From assembly GCA_030848705.1 (NCBI GenBank), contig JAUIZM010000015.1, positions 372,001 through 436,000 of the forward strand: 64,000 bases of DNA, read 5' to 3'. Positions 10,601 to 21,117 of this stretch are shown here, piece by piece. Position 1 is the stretch's first letter; every line of letters begins with the position of its first letter. This DNA is from Heracleum sosnowskyi (taxonomy: Eukaryota > Streptophyta > Magnoliopsida > Apiales > Apiaceae). Below the pieces are notes generated by a model. It saw only the letters and a program-made list of their open reading frames with translations, searched no databases and was not told the origin of the DNA. The position numbers and the translations under genes were made by a program.

Positions 10601-12648
10601 TAAGTATCTATTTCACTTCTGGCATATCTTATTTCATCACAATGCAGTTATTGCAGAGTCTGCCAGCAAAGGTGTTGTGTGCTATGAAGGGAAAGATCAA
10701 GGCAACTCAAACACCATTCAATGAAATATTGAATATGCAAATCCAGAACATGATCACACAGAAGCTACCTGAAGTCTACACAAATCCACCATGTGGTTTC
10801 TACAGATCTACTACAATGGATGGCACAAGAAGGAACAACTACATGAATTTGATCAGTCCATCCAGGATGCAAACTGAGTCAATTCTGAAAGTGCTATATG
10901 GAATACTCAGCTCAAATGCCAATCCAGGAAGAGTCCATGCTGTTCAAGAGATCTACAAAATACTGGTGTTGAGAGACAAGGCACTGGGAACTAGAGTGAA
11001 GGAGTTAATCTCTAGAGCCAATGCCAAAAGAACTGATCAAGGTGGAAGCTGCCTCTATGATATTCCTTTTCAAGATGATGATGATGATGATGATGATGAT
11101 GAGATTGGAGGTGGTGAAGCTTCTGGAAATGCAGGTAATGCTGGTGGAAGTAATTCTGGGAATACTGGTATTCAATCTCAGAATGAAGGCAATGAAGAAA
11201 CTCCTAGTCAGGAAAAGAAAGATGCTGATGCAACAGATGAAGAGGAGCCAAGAATACTGGAAGCTTTGGAGGCAACCATTCTTAGATGTGCTATTGACTG
11301 CATAAATGCAGAAAAAGATGCTGTCACCAAAGATACTGTCGACAATGAAACTGTCATAGAAGATGCTGTCATGGAAGATGCTGTCGACAAAGGTACTGTC
11401 CAGGAAGGTTTTGTCAAGGATGAAGCCAAAGCTACTGTCAAGCCCAAAATAATGAAAGCTAAAGCAAAAGCATGGTTTTTTAGACAAAAACCTGAATGAA
11501 AGCACAAGTACTCAGGAAAGGAAAAGGCCACTGGATTTGGCAGGAATCTTAAGAAGCCAATTCAATCAATACCTCCTAACAGTCTTAAGATACAACATAT
11601 GCAATCTAAAGAAATCAAGAGTGTTGAGGTTAAGCTGGATGCAAATCAAGAGGCCACTGAGTACATTCTGTGGTGGGAAGAATCAAGATCTACCAAGGTT
11701 AATAAGGACTTCTATCTGGAAGCCACATCAACCAGTGGTAGAACGACAACCATAGATAAAAGGAGAATTGACTTCTTCTACCTGGAAATAATGGTGGAGT
11801 TGTTGGAGAGCTATGAAAATGTCTCAGAGTCTGTCATGGAACATATTCTGAAATATCAGGCTGATAGGGATGCTGAGTTCTACCAGAAATTTGGCTACAA
11901 TTTTGCAGATTTTGATGATGCTGATATTTTAACTGATCTACCAGCTTCTCCTATACCATATCACTGGTACTATGAGTTTGATGATTTACCCACAGAAGAA
12001 GGGCAAACCCAACCAACTCAGGAAGGGCAACCCAAGCCAAGCAAAAGACCTGACTCTTCTCAATATTCTCAATATCAGTCAGAACTTGATAAGAAGGAAG
12101 CTGAACTCCTGGAAAGATGCAAGACTGCCAACAAGGCAGAAAGTGAAGCTCCAAATTATCAAACCTGTATGCTGGAAAATCCCTTAAGAATCAAGCATCT
12201 AAAAGAAGAAATCTACGTTTGCAGCTTGCACAAGCTAAAAACAACTATTCTGAAGGATTTACAGTATATGGTAGCTGGATCAATTCATCCCTTGGAGCAG
12301 ATTTGTTCTGATGAGATAGAGGAAATATTGAAAAGGAGAAAAGGAGAATGTTCAAAGCTGGACAAGCAAAGGAGGATGTCTCTCAATGCTTATCCTGGAA
12401 GTAGATTCAAGCTCATTCTTGAAGAACTCCACTTCAGAAGCTATCCATATGATCTAGAGCTATGGATGAATCTCAGGGATGCTAATTCTCTTATCTCTCC
12501 TACTATCAAGAAGATCATTGAAGAAATAGAAGATGCTGCAGTCACTCCTGCTGAAATCTCTCTTGTAGAAGGTCTAAGAGGCTTCTTGGTAGAAGCTCTC
12601 AAAAGAGAGGATGTAGCAAGACAGAAGAGGAAATCTCAAGCTAAGTAA
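7618..12648 (+). pseudogene. Sirevirus A third ORF ('env-like'), frameshifted
   Basis: This matches the intact 1616-codon ORF3 of element C in position, start (MAPK...), order of regions and charged C-terminus, but it is broken. Its pieces are at 7618-8166, about 8167-8771 (with an internal stop and shift near 8200), 8657-9337 and 9250-12648, the last carrying stops at 9850-9852 and 11497-11499. The first region (7618-8330) is a globular helical domain containing a YPRFL segment shared with element C. The middle is Ser/Pro/Thr-rich, then Lys/Gly-rich with GGGGGAG tracts at 9967-10060. A run of nine Asp codons (GAT repeat) is at about 11076-11102. Asp-Thr/Ala-Val repeats at 9260-9410 and 11310-11440 are encoded by ACTGTCA/GCTGTCA words. 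I see no membrane segment. Its function is unknown. Confidence 0.75.
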
Positions 12649-12727
12649 AAATTCTTAATTCATTCTGATCTTGTTAGTTAAGTTGTCAGCATATATTGTA
12701 AATTTGTTGTTATTATCCATAAAAACA

Positions 12728-12740
12728 AATTGGGGGAGAT
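12728..12740 (+). other. Polypurine tract of Sirevirus A
   Basis: AATTGGGGGAGAT directly precedes the 3' LTR start TGTTGGG. It matches the tract of element C (TTTGGGGGAGAT). It primes plus-strand DNA synthesis. Confidence 0.85.
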
Positions 12741-13794
12741 TGTTGGGATTTATGGGTGATAGCATAGAAACAACGTAACTTTGTACATACTTAATTTTTA
12801 ATTAAGTAGAACATACTGTCACAACCAAAGTATGTTCTTGTAATCAGTATGCAATGTCATTTTAGTTGTGTAATTTGGAAGAAGTTCACTTGTTGTGTTC
12901 AAGCCTCAAAGAATGCATATTAGATGACAGCATGAATAAAGGTTACTGTCATCAGCATTGACAGTAAGATTACAAGAAGACAGAATGTTGCAAGTCACGA
13001 CAGCATATTCACTCTGACAACAACATTGGCGGAAGACTACGCGACAACAACTTTAGCCCTCGACAACAAGTTTGGAAACCTCGACAGCACTCTGTGCGGG
13101 GAACTCATACTGTCACCAAAAGAACATTCCTGTGACAGCAAGCTTTGTGGCAAAAGTAACTGTCTCGAGAAAGATCCTTGTTCTAGGTATCTTCTCAGTC
13201 AAATCCCGTGACAGTTTCAATGTTCAAGAAACAGGCGTGTTGCAGTATCCCTAAGCTGCACCAAGTCTGCAAGACTACGACAGAAGCTTCAAGCACTACA
13301 AAACAAAAGCGAATCAATTCAAGAGCAAGGTCAAGTCTCTATTTGCTGAATTGTTTTAGCTGGAAATAGAATGAATCTAGGTTGCTTTCTTTGTAATGTA
13401 TATCTGACATGTTAGCAATTTAGGAAAGTCACATGGGTAGACAGTTTGTAAGAAGCTGCCACTTGATAATGACAGCAGCTTCACAAACCCGTGTTGATAG
13501 TGATAGGATTAGTTTATACTTAGAATATCAATTCATTCTAGAATAGTAACGAAGGCAAGCAAGTGTCTTGAAGAAAACAGAAGCTCAAGATTTCTTTCTT
13601 GAGGTTGTAGCAACACTTTGCAAAATAAATAAAAACATTTATTTTGTGAAACTTGTCTTTAGAACATACTGTTTGTGAATGCATACATATTACTGATAAC
13701 ATTAAATCTTAGTTTTGGTTGTTGAAATTGAGATTGAATTTTATCAGTATTGCATTCATCCCCCCCCCCCTTCTGCAATACACGAGGACCAACA
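12741..13794 (+). repeat. Sirevirus A 3' LTR, 1054 bp
   Basis: It starts TGTTGG and ends CCAACA. About 14 ACTGTC/GACAGT words lie at 12815-13485 in both orientations. The right 226 bp match the truncated 5' LTR. A C10 tract at 13761-13770 followed by TTCTGCAATA is typical of Sirevirus LTR ends and occurs in all the LTRs here. The base following is T, and TGCTA (13795-13799) would be the target duplication, but the other side is outside the window. Confidence 0.9.
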
Positions 13795-14573
13795 TGCTAC
13801 AAAATAATATATATTTTTATAATATTTTAATTATCATCAATTAATTTTTGGTATATTTATTTATTTAAAATACATTATAATGATAAAATACAAGTTGGGT
13901 TACGTGAATAAAAAGTTACTAGCTTATAACCTGTGTGAAGCACGAGTTTATTTTAATATAATATCATATTTTTTTATAGTAAAATTATTTTTTTAATTAT
14001 TTTTTTGTATTAATAATAGAAATATATAGAATATAGTATAATTTACATTTTTATTAAAAAGATATAGTGTTTGATATTTTTTGGAATATATTAATAATTT
14101 AAAGATATAAATATTTTTTATATTTTTTTTGTATTAATAATAGAAATATATATAATATATTATAATTGATATTTTTATTAAGAAAATATAGTGTTTGATA
14201 TATTTTGGAATATATTAATAATTAAAAGATATATAAATAAAAAAATGCTATATTAATGATAAAAAGAAGGGTTGTCCGTGATATTTTTGGAAAAAAGAGA
14301 CATTTTAGTAAGGATAAATGGAAAATGTAACATGTTTTAGTTGAAAAGATATTGTGCGTGATATTATTGAAAAAAGAGTGAATTTTGTTAAAAAAATGAA
14401 AAAATATATTTTAATTATAAAAGGCAAATGAAAGATATAAATATTTTTGAGAGAATGACTTAAATATCATAAAAAGAGCTACATGTTGCCCAAATTGACA
14501 TTTGTCGGGATTGGTGCCCTTTTTCTCGTTTTATACTAGCATCTGGTAAATGCGTATACTGACTTTACCTAAA
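13795..14573. repeat. AT-rich Helitron-like remnant, dispersed repeat copy 1
   Basis: There is no gene. At 13918-13945 is an ACTAGCTTATAACC... segment with a short hairpin like the Helitron 3' ends at 22881, but degraded. From about 13969 to 14460 is the first copy of an AT-rich repeat that recurs at 27483-27862 and 34504-34867. The copies share the segments GTATTAATAATAGAAATATA, GGAATATATTAATAATT and a CCGTGATATTTTTGGAAAA phrase. Confidence 0.5.
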
Positions 14574-15625
14574 CTAGGTTACTAAGCCGCGCTTCGCAGC
14601 GACATTATGATATATTTGTTAGAAAAAGAATATTAGAATAAAAATTGTGAAATTAATATCTATAAAATTATTTAAATTATCAAATAAAATATATTCTATA
14701 ATTAAAACACTTTTTTCTAACAAATTCTACTCCTCTTCAAAAAATATCACGGGCAATTACCTTTAAATTAAAGCATCCCGTGATATTTTTGGAAAAAGAG
14801 TAGATTTTGTTAAAAAAAAGTGTTTTAATGATAAAAGGTAATAAGCTAGTTAGTATTTTTATATTATTTATTATTAAGGGTAATATGTTTTAAATTAAAG
14901 GTAATTGCCCGTGATATTTTTGAAAAAATGAGTGGATTTTGTTATTAAAAAGTGTTTTAAAGATAAAAGACAATCAGTTAATTACTATTTTTATATTATT
15001 TTATTAGTTATTTTCATCCTATTAATAAATATTTTTTCCTCAGGCGACATTATAGGGAGAGAGTCTCCACTGATTTGCAATTTAGTAGAGAGGTGGGCAA
15101 ATCTCTCTCTCAGGGATGACACATACGGTGTATCCAGATTTGTATAAATTTTACTATTTCTTGTGGTAAAAAAGCTAATTGTATATGCATATAAGAGTAA
15201 ATAAATGGTTAAAAAACTAATATAAGAATTAAATCAATAATATCAATGAAACAAATATTTGTATAATATCTAATGATATTCGTTCAATCGAGATAAGATA
15301 GATTTATATATGTGCAATTTCTAAAACTACATATTTTAAAAAACATTAATAAAGATAATTACTTTTAATTTTTTTAATCTGGGTAGATGTGACAATTATT
15401 ATATAGGGTCCACCATCCTCCTTGTATAAATTTGTATCAACCATCTCGGCCAACTTTTCTCACAAAGTTATGGTACTGGTGATGGAGTTGTTTAAGAAAA
15501 AAATTAGAACAAATTAAATAAGTAAAACAAATAAATTGGGGTAACCAAAAAAATAATATAAAATTACAAGAACAATAAAAAATAATTAAATTTTTTATTA
15601 AAATTAATATAATGCATAACTTACT

Positions 15626-15717
15626 AATTTGTGACAATTTTGAGATCTCTTTTTTTCCAACCGCCTTTGACAACTTCAATGCCACCCAAGTAGGTCAAGC
15701 AGCCCACAACATCTAAA
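15626..15717 (-). pseudogene. Possible RPA1-like OB-fold exon fragment
   Basis: On the minus strand, 28 or 29 codons read DVVGCLTYLGGIEVVKGGWK and on into KKRDLKIVTN before a stop. The pattern D-V-V-G, then G-x-KKR followed by an alternating hydrophobic strand, resembles the start of an OB fold of replication protein A large subunit, a gene type often carried by plant Helitrons. It sits inside a Helitron-like element, which supports the reading. The next segment, about 15437-15500 minus, stays open but I could not match it. A chance resemblance in AT-rich DNA is possible. Confidence 0.35.
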
Positions 15718-15789
15718 TCAACATAGAAAAAATAATATTAGAACATGATAGTTTGAATTATCAAGATTGAAAATAATAAAAAAGAAAAT

Positions 15790-16905
15790 TACAATTATTA
15801 ACATAAGAGTCTACAAATTCGAAAATAATAAGGAAGTTGTAATTTTCTAAATCAAAGAAATTTCTATCAAGTCATACAAATTCGAAAATAATAAGGAAGT
15901 TGTAATTTTCTAAATCAAAGAAAGTTCTATCAAGTTTGAAAATAATAAAAGAAAGTTCTATCAAGCCCACAAATTCGAAAATAATAAGGAAGTTGTAAAT
16001 TTCTAAATCAAAAAAAGTTCTATCAAGTTTGAAAATAATAAAAGAAAGTTTTATCAAGCCTACAAATTCAAAAATAATAAAGAAGTTGTAATTTTATAAA
16101 TCAAATAAAGTTCTATCAAGTCCTACAAATTCGAAAATAATAAGGAAGTTGTAATTTTCTAAATCAAAGAAATGTTTTAAATCAAAGAAAGTTATATCAA
16201 GTCCTACAAATTCGAAAATAATAAGAAAGTTGTAATTTTCTAAATCAAAGAAAGTTTTATCAAGTTTGAAAATAATAAAAAAAAGTTCTATCAAGCCTAC
16301 AAATTCGAAAATAATAAAGAAGTTGTAATTTTCTAAATTAAAGAAAGTTCTATCAAGTCCTACAAATTCGAAAATAATAAGGAAGTTGTAATTTTCTAAA
16401 TCAAAGAAAGTTCTATCAACTTTGAAAATAATAAAAGAAAGTTCTATCAAGTTTGAAAATAATAAAAGTGTAATTTTCAATTAAATAATAAAGGAGTTGT
16501 AATTTTCTAAATCAAAGAAAGTTCTATCAAGTCCTACAAATTCGAAAATAATAATGAAGTTGTAATTTTCTAAATCAAAGAAATGTTTTAAATCAAAGAA
16601 AGTTATATCAAGTCCTACAAATTTGAAAATAATAAGGAAGTTGTAATTTTCTAAATCAAAGAAAGTTCTATCAAGTTTGAAAATAATAAAAAAAAGTTCT
16701 ATCAAGCCTACAAATTCGAAAATAATAAGGAAGTTGTAATTTTCTAAATTAAAGAAAGTTCTATCAAGTCCTACAAATTCGAAAATAATAAGGAAGTTGT
16801 AATTTTCTAAATCAAAGAAAGTTCTATCAACTTTGAAAATAATAAAAGAAAGTTCTATCAAGTTTGAAAATAATAAAAGTGTAATTTTCAATTTCCTTCC
16901 TACAA
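15790..16905 (-). repeat. 63-bp minisatellite with a higher-order duplication
   Basis: A unit of about 63 bp (core AAATTCGAAAATAATAAGGA, then AAGTTGTAATTTTCTAAATC) alternates with shorter variants that have lost the middle. Because 63 is a multiple of three, long minus-strand reading frames appear (16094-16480 and 16481-16891) repeating a 21-residue DRTFFDLENYNFLIIFEFVG-type unit. These two frames are near copies, so a block of about 400 bp has itself been duplicated. I read this as a tandem repeat, not a protein gene. Confidence 0.8.
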
Positions 16906-17039
16906 AATCGAAAATAATAAAGAAAATTGTAATTATTAAAATTAAAAATTGTGAAAAATTGAGAAAATTAGAAAAATAGAACGAGGCGATTCTAGAGACG
17001 CCACCTCACCGCCCCCGTCTTCTCCTTTATATAAGTATA

Positions 17040-17075
17040 CTAGTTTACTGAGCCGCGCTTCGCAGCGGCCTTATA
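17040..17075 (-). mobile_element. Helitron-like 3' end
   Basis: On the minus strand, GCCGCTGCGAAGCGCGGC forms a near-perfect hairpin, followed ten bases later by CTAG (17040-17043) and T. This end abuts the 5' end of the element to its left, so two Helitron-like elements lie head to tail. Confidence 0.55.
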
Positions 17076-20000
17076 ATATTTTTTCTAATTTTTCTTTTTG
17101 AAAACATTCTATAAATAATGTTTTTAAATGAAATAAATAATTATATTTCTAAGTAAGGTTTGTGTTTTGAATTTTCCGTGTCTTCTTGATCATGCACGAA
17201 AATTCTGAATAAATATACAAAAAGGCAATTGTTTAATATTTTCATTATTTTAATATTATATTATATTGAATATTATTATATTGATCATCATCTATATTTT
17301 TTTAAAAAAAATTAAAATTCAACTTATATCAATATATTTTAAAATACATAATGTAATATCAATATTTAATTCTGGCATATAATACGCCGCTCCTAGGATG
17401 TTTCCTCCCAATGAGCCGCTTTCTCGTTATTACCAAATTTAACAAATAACACATTAATTCACTAAATAAATTACATGATTTTCAAATTTATTTTGTATTC
17501 TTGACATATAATACAATAGTTACAAAAACGTTTCTTTATAGCCTTGAAGATAAGTTTTAAAAAATTTCTTTTTGAGAAATTTTGGAACAGAACCTACATT
17601 CAACAACGATTAGATGTCTACTTTAAAAATCAAAATTGATATGTGCAAAATGTCTTGATACATGTATCCACATTGTTTTTTTGATAATACAACTAATGTC
17701 ACTAAATATTTAACAAAAAACAAAAACTAACGACATTAAATTCTTATTATTTGTAGTACAACACTTTGAAGTACAACCGAACTTCGGCCTCCTGTATCTT
17801 CTTAAATATAAAAATAATTTAATTATAAAAAATTAGTGAAAATAAGGTAACATTCAAGGAATATAAAATCTCAAAATAAAAAAACTATAATTTATGTAAG
17901 AGCCTCACATGCATTAGTTTATACTCTTGACTCACGTTATCATGTGTAAATTTAAAGATTACATTGTTTACCTTTTTTTTAGCTAAACCATTGTTAACTT
18001 TTTTTTTCAGTTATCTGCATCTCAATCAATAGATAAGTAAGTTAATACGTCAAATTATCTTTTAAAATAAAAAGTGTAATCAATCATCAATCATGAACAA
18101 AAGCCATGCATCAATAGAGTCTCGGCGCATTCTTTGTGTTAAAACTGAAACCATCAGCGGATCAAAAAATTCAAATTCAATATAAGTACAATATATAAAA
18201 TTCTAACATAACAACAAAATTCAGAAACAACATTAAAATTATTAAGAAAAAATAAGCATAGAAACATATACATTTGGAATTGATTACCACAGTTATATAT
18301 AGTTTTAAATATTTTTTGGAAGAGAAGCAATCATCTTAAACTTTCCGGCAATAGCTAGTTGTCTTATCTATAAATTCGGATAAAAAAAGATAATTATAAT
18401 TTTTATATATTTATATATAAGGTAATCAAGAATTTTTTTAACTTAAAAATGATAACCTGACTTGAATAAAAAATTTAGGAGAATATTAAAATTGTATATT
18501 TAGTTTTCTCTATTAGTAAAGATTTTTAAGGTAAGAATATTAAAGTTGTATATTTAATTTCCTTCATTTGTAAATTAGAAAAATAGATCAAGTCAATTTG
18601 AGAGATGTCATTTGATCGTACTTATATAAAGGATAAGACCGGGATGACGTGGTGACGCCTCTCAAATCGTATGACACATCTCAAATCGTTTTCTTCATTA
18701 TTTTTCTCGATTAAAAGATAGTAAAAAAGAAATTAGTAAATAAATTGGATTTGTAGAGTAAGTTTAGGAGAATATTAATATAACATACTTAGTTTCCTCC
18801 TTTAGAAGATAGTATAAAGGAATTAGTAAATAAATTGGATTTGAAGAGAAAGTTTATGGGAGTATTAACATAACATATTTAGCTTTCTTACTTAAAAGAT
18901 AGAAAGAAATATTTTGTTTACTCCATTAGTAAATATTTTAAAAGTTATAATACAAAAATTGTAGACTGGTAGAGTGAATTTAGGAGACTATTACTGTAGT
19001 ATATTTACTTTCTTCCATTAGAAGATCATAGGAAGGAATTAGTAAATAAATTGGACTTTGAAGAGAAAGTTTAGGGAAATATTATATTTAGCTTCCTTTC
19101 AAAATATTAATATTTTATATTTAGTTTCTTTCAATTAGAAGATAGTAGGAATGAATTAGTAAATAAATTGGACTTGGAAGAGAAAGTTTAGGGAAATATT
19201 ATATTTAGCTTCCTTTCTTTTTCTTCCTTTCTTGAACGATAGAATGAAATATCTAGTTTCCTCCGTTGGTAAAGAGTTTAAAGTCAAGAATATTAAAAGT
19301 GTATATTTACTTTATTCCATTATGAAAGATTTTAAAGACAATTGAGATATTTTCGAATGTTTAATATTAATAATTTAAAATTTTGAGAAAATTTCAAAAA
19401 TAGATCGAAACGATTTGAGAGCCGCCACCTCACCGCCCTCGTCTTCTCATTTATAGTTTCACCTCACCGCCCTCGTCTTCTCCTCTATGGATCGAAGCGG
19501 TTTAATAGTCGACTAAGTCACGATTTGCGGCGACCATATAATACTTTTTAAAAATTTGATATATATATATGATTTAAGAAAAAAATTGAGAACAAATTTA
19601 TTTTTAATAGCATATAAATTAATAAATACAATATTAGACAAATTAAATATACACATAAAATAAAACAAACTCTTACTATAATTTTTTATATTGGTCATGT
19701 GTCATTTTTTAGACCGATACCCGTTGTAATAAATAAAAATATACGAACAACATGCATAAAACTATAAGTACTAACCACTGTCTCAAACTTTAGAAATTTA
19801 AATAAGTGCATCTCCCGACTCCCTTATAAAATAAGGAGATCCATTTTCAAAAAAGTTGTAAAGTGATAGTCATAATTTTGAATAATTTTTCTAATTCAAG
19901 TATGTTAAAAGAAGTTTTGAATGAGATTTCACTAAAAATTCAAAATATCATTCTATAAAAATTCAAATTCTTTTCTACATCAATTATTTATTTCATTGAA

Positions 20001-20222
20001 TCAAAATTAAGGAACCCTAGAAAAAATATAAATATTTCTTGGACGATTTGAAAGTCTTTGGATCCTCTTGTATATAATATATGTCGACTTGTGGCTACCC
20101 TATATTATATTCTTATAATCCAAATAAAGATTATTTAGAAAAAAATTAGTGAATAATATATGTAATATCATATAGATTAATGATCTTAATATTGTACAAC
20201 TTATACATATACAGTAAGATAA

Positions 20223-20259
<37 letters not shown>

Positions 20260-20976
20260 ATTTTGTGTCACGTTTTTTTAGACCGACACCCGTTGTAATG
20301 AATATATAGATTAAAAATACAATTAAAAAAATTTAGTACCAATTAACCACCAATCAAAACTTCAGTTACTCAAAAATTTAGTACCAATTAACCACCACTC
20401 ATAAAATTTTCATATAATAAATTAATTTTATTCATCGACAGTGTCAAATTTTCATTGTCATGTTAATTTAAGCACTCTCATCATTACCTTTGATTGACTA
20501 AAGAATTTTTTTCAATATGATTCTTAAAACGAATTATAGCTAAAAATTTATAAATTCATTGGAAAGTTGATAAAAATGTGCTAAGTTTTATGTGTATGCG
20601 CATGTCAAAAAAAATAATAAATCTAAAATAAATTAATTATTGACTACATTTGAATAGTCCAGATTTGAGAATTTTATAATATTCATGAGATTGTGAATAA
20701 AATTATTTTATATTATAAAAAATTGTATATATTAAAATAATATCAAAAAAATTGTGTATATCAAAAGATTATATGTATGAAAAACATATTCATTTTACCC
20801 ATATTTCAACGAAGATATTGAGATTTATCTTAGGTTTTTTTTCTCTTTAGATTTAACTAATATTATTTCCTCCTAGACATTATAGGAGTAAATTTGACTT
20901 TCCTTATTTAAATCTACTTAAAAATATTTTATAATTATTTTGTTTTTTTTGTATGAAGTAAACATATAAGTAAGTA
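17076..20976. repeat. AT-rich Helitron-derived remnants, no gene seen
   Basis: No coding sequence is supported. Recognisable pieces are several internal direct repeats of about 100 bp with the phrases TTAGTAAATAAATTGGA and AGAGAAAGTTTAGGGAAATA (18720-19220), and end-like CGCCACCTCACCGCCCTCGT motifs at 19425-19490. An inverted version of that end lies near 18625-18675. Degraded 3'-hairpin-like segments are at 19505-19540 and 20080-20100. A TA microsatellite of about 32 bp is at 20225-20256. Confidence 0.45.
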
Positions 20977-21117
20977 CTCCCTCCGTTTTTTAATATTTGA
21001 CGCTTTAACTTTTGACACTTAGGTATCTTGATCACAAAAAAATTGAAAAATAGTAATTTTAACTATAAGGTCAAAGCGCCAAAAGTCAAAGAATCAAATT
21101 ATTAAAAATACGGGGAG
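20977..21117. mobile_element. Stowaway (Tc1/mariner) MITE, 141 bp
   Basis: The element starts CTCCCTCCGTTTTTTAATA, ends TATTAAAAATACGGGGAG, and is flanked on both sides by TA (20975-20976 and 21118-21119). The CTCCCTCCGT terminus and TA target duplication define Stowaway elements. The interior is non-coding and AT-rich. Confidence 0.85.

Larger units (their letters stand above)
1319..13794 (+). mobile_element. Sirevirus A (Ty1/copia LTR retrotransposon), defective
   Basis: The order is truncated 5' LTR, tRNA-Met primer site, gag, protease-integrase-RT (pol), 86-codon ORF, large third ORF, polypurine tract and 3' LTR. Protease and integrase before RT is the Ty1/copia order. A long gag with a coiled coil and an extra ORF between pol and the 3' LTR are features of the Sirevirus/SIRE lineage. 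The part of the 5' LTR present (226 bp) differs from the 3' LTR at four positions by my count. Pol has a large internal deletion and ORF3 is frameshifted, so the element cannot move on its own. Confidence 0.9.
14574..17036 (-). mobile_element. Helitron-like non-autonomous element carrying a minisatellite
   Basis: Read on the minus strand, the element ends in a GC-rich hairpin (GTCGCTGCGAAGCGCGGC, about 14585-14602) followed about ten bases later by CTAG (14574-14577) and a host T, the Helitron 3' signature. Its other end, CTTATATAAAGGAGAAGACG (minus strand, about 17015-17035), recurs near other Helitron-like ends at 22380-22400 and 22815-22835. Inside are a possible RPA OB-fold fragment (15626-15717) and a large tandem repeat (15790-16905). 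There is no Rep/helicase ORF. The 5' TC cannot be confirmed because the next element abuts it. Confidence 0.5.

Noticed and set aside
7618..12648. An endogenous retrovirus envelope gene.
   Set aside because: No signal peptide, membrane segment or fusion motif is visible; only the position matches the name env-like.
16094..16891. Two minus-strand reading frames of 128 and 136 codons as a repetitive protein gene.
   Set aside because: They are a translation of the AT-rich 63-bp tandem repeat, with no promoter, relatives or codon bias.
20225..20256. TA repeat as a possible origin or regulatory element.
   Set aside because: A plain dinucleotide microsatellite with no further signal.
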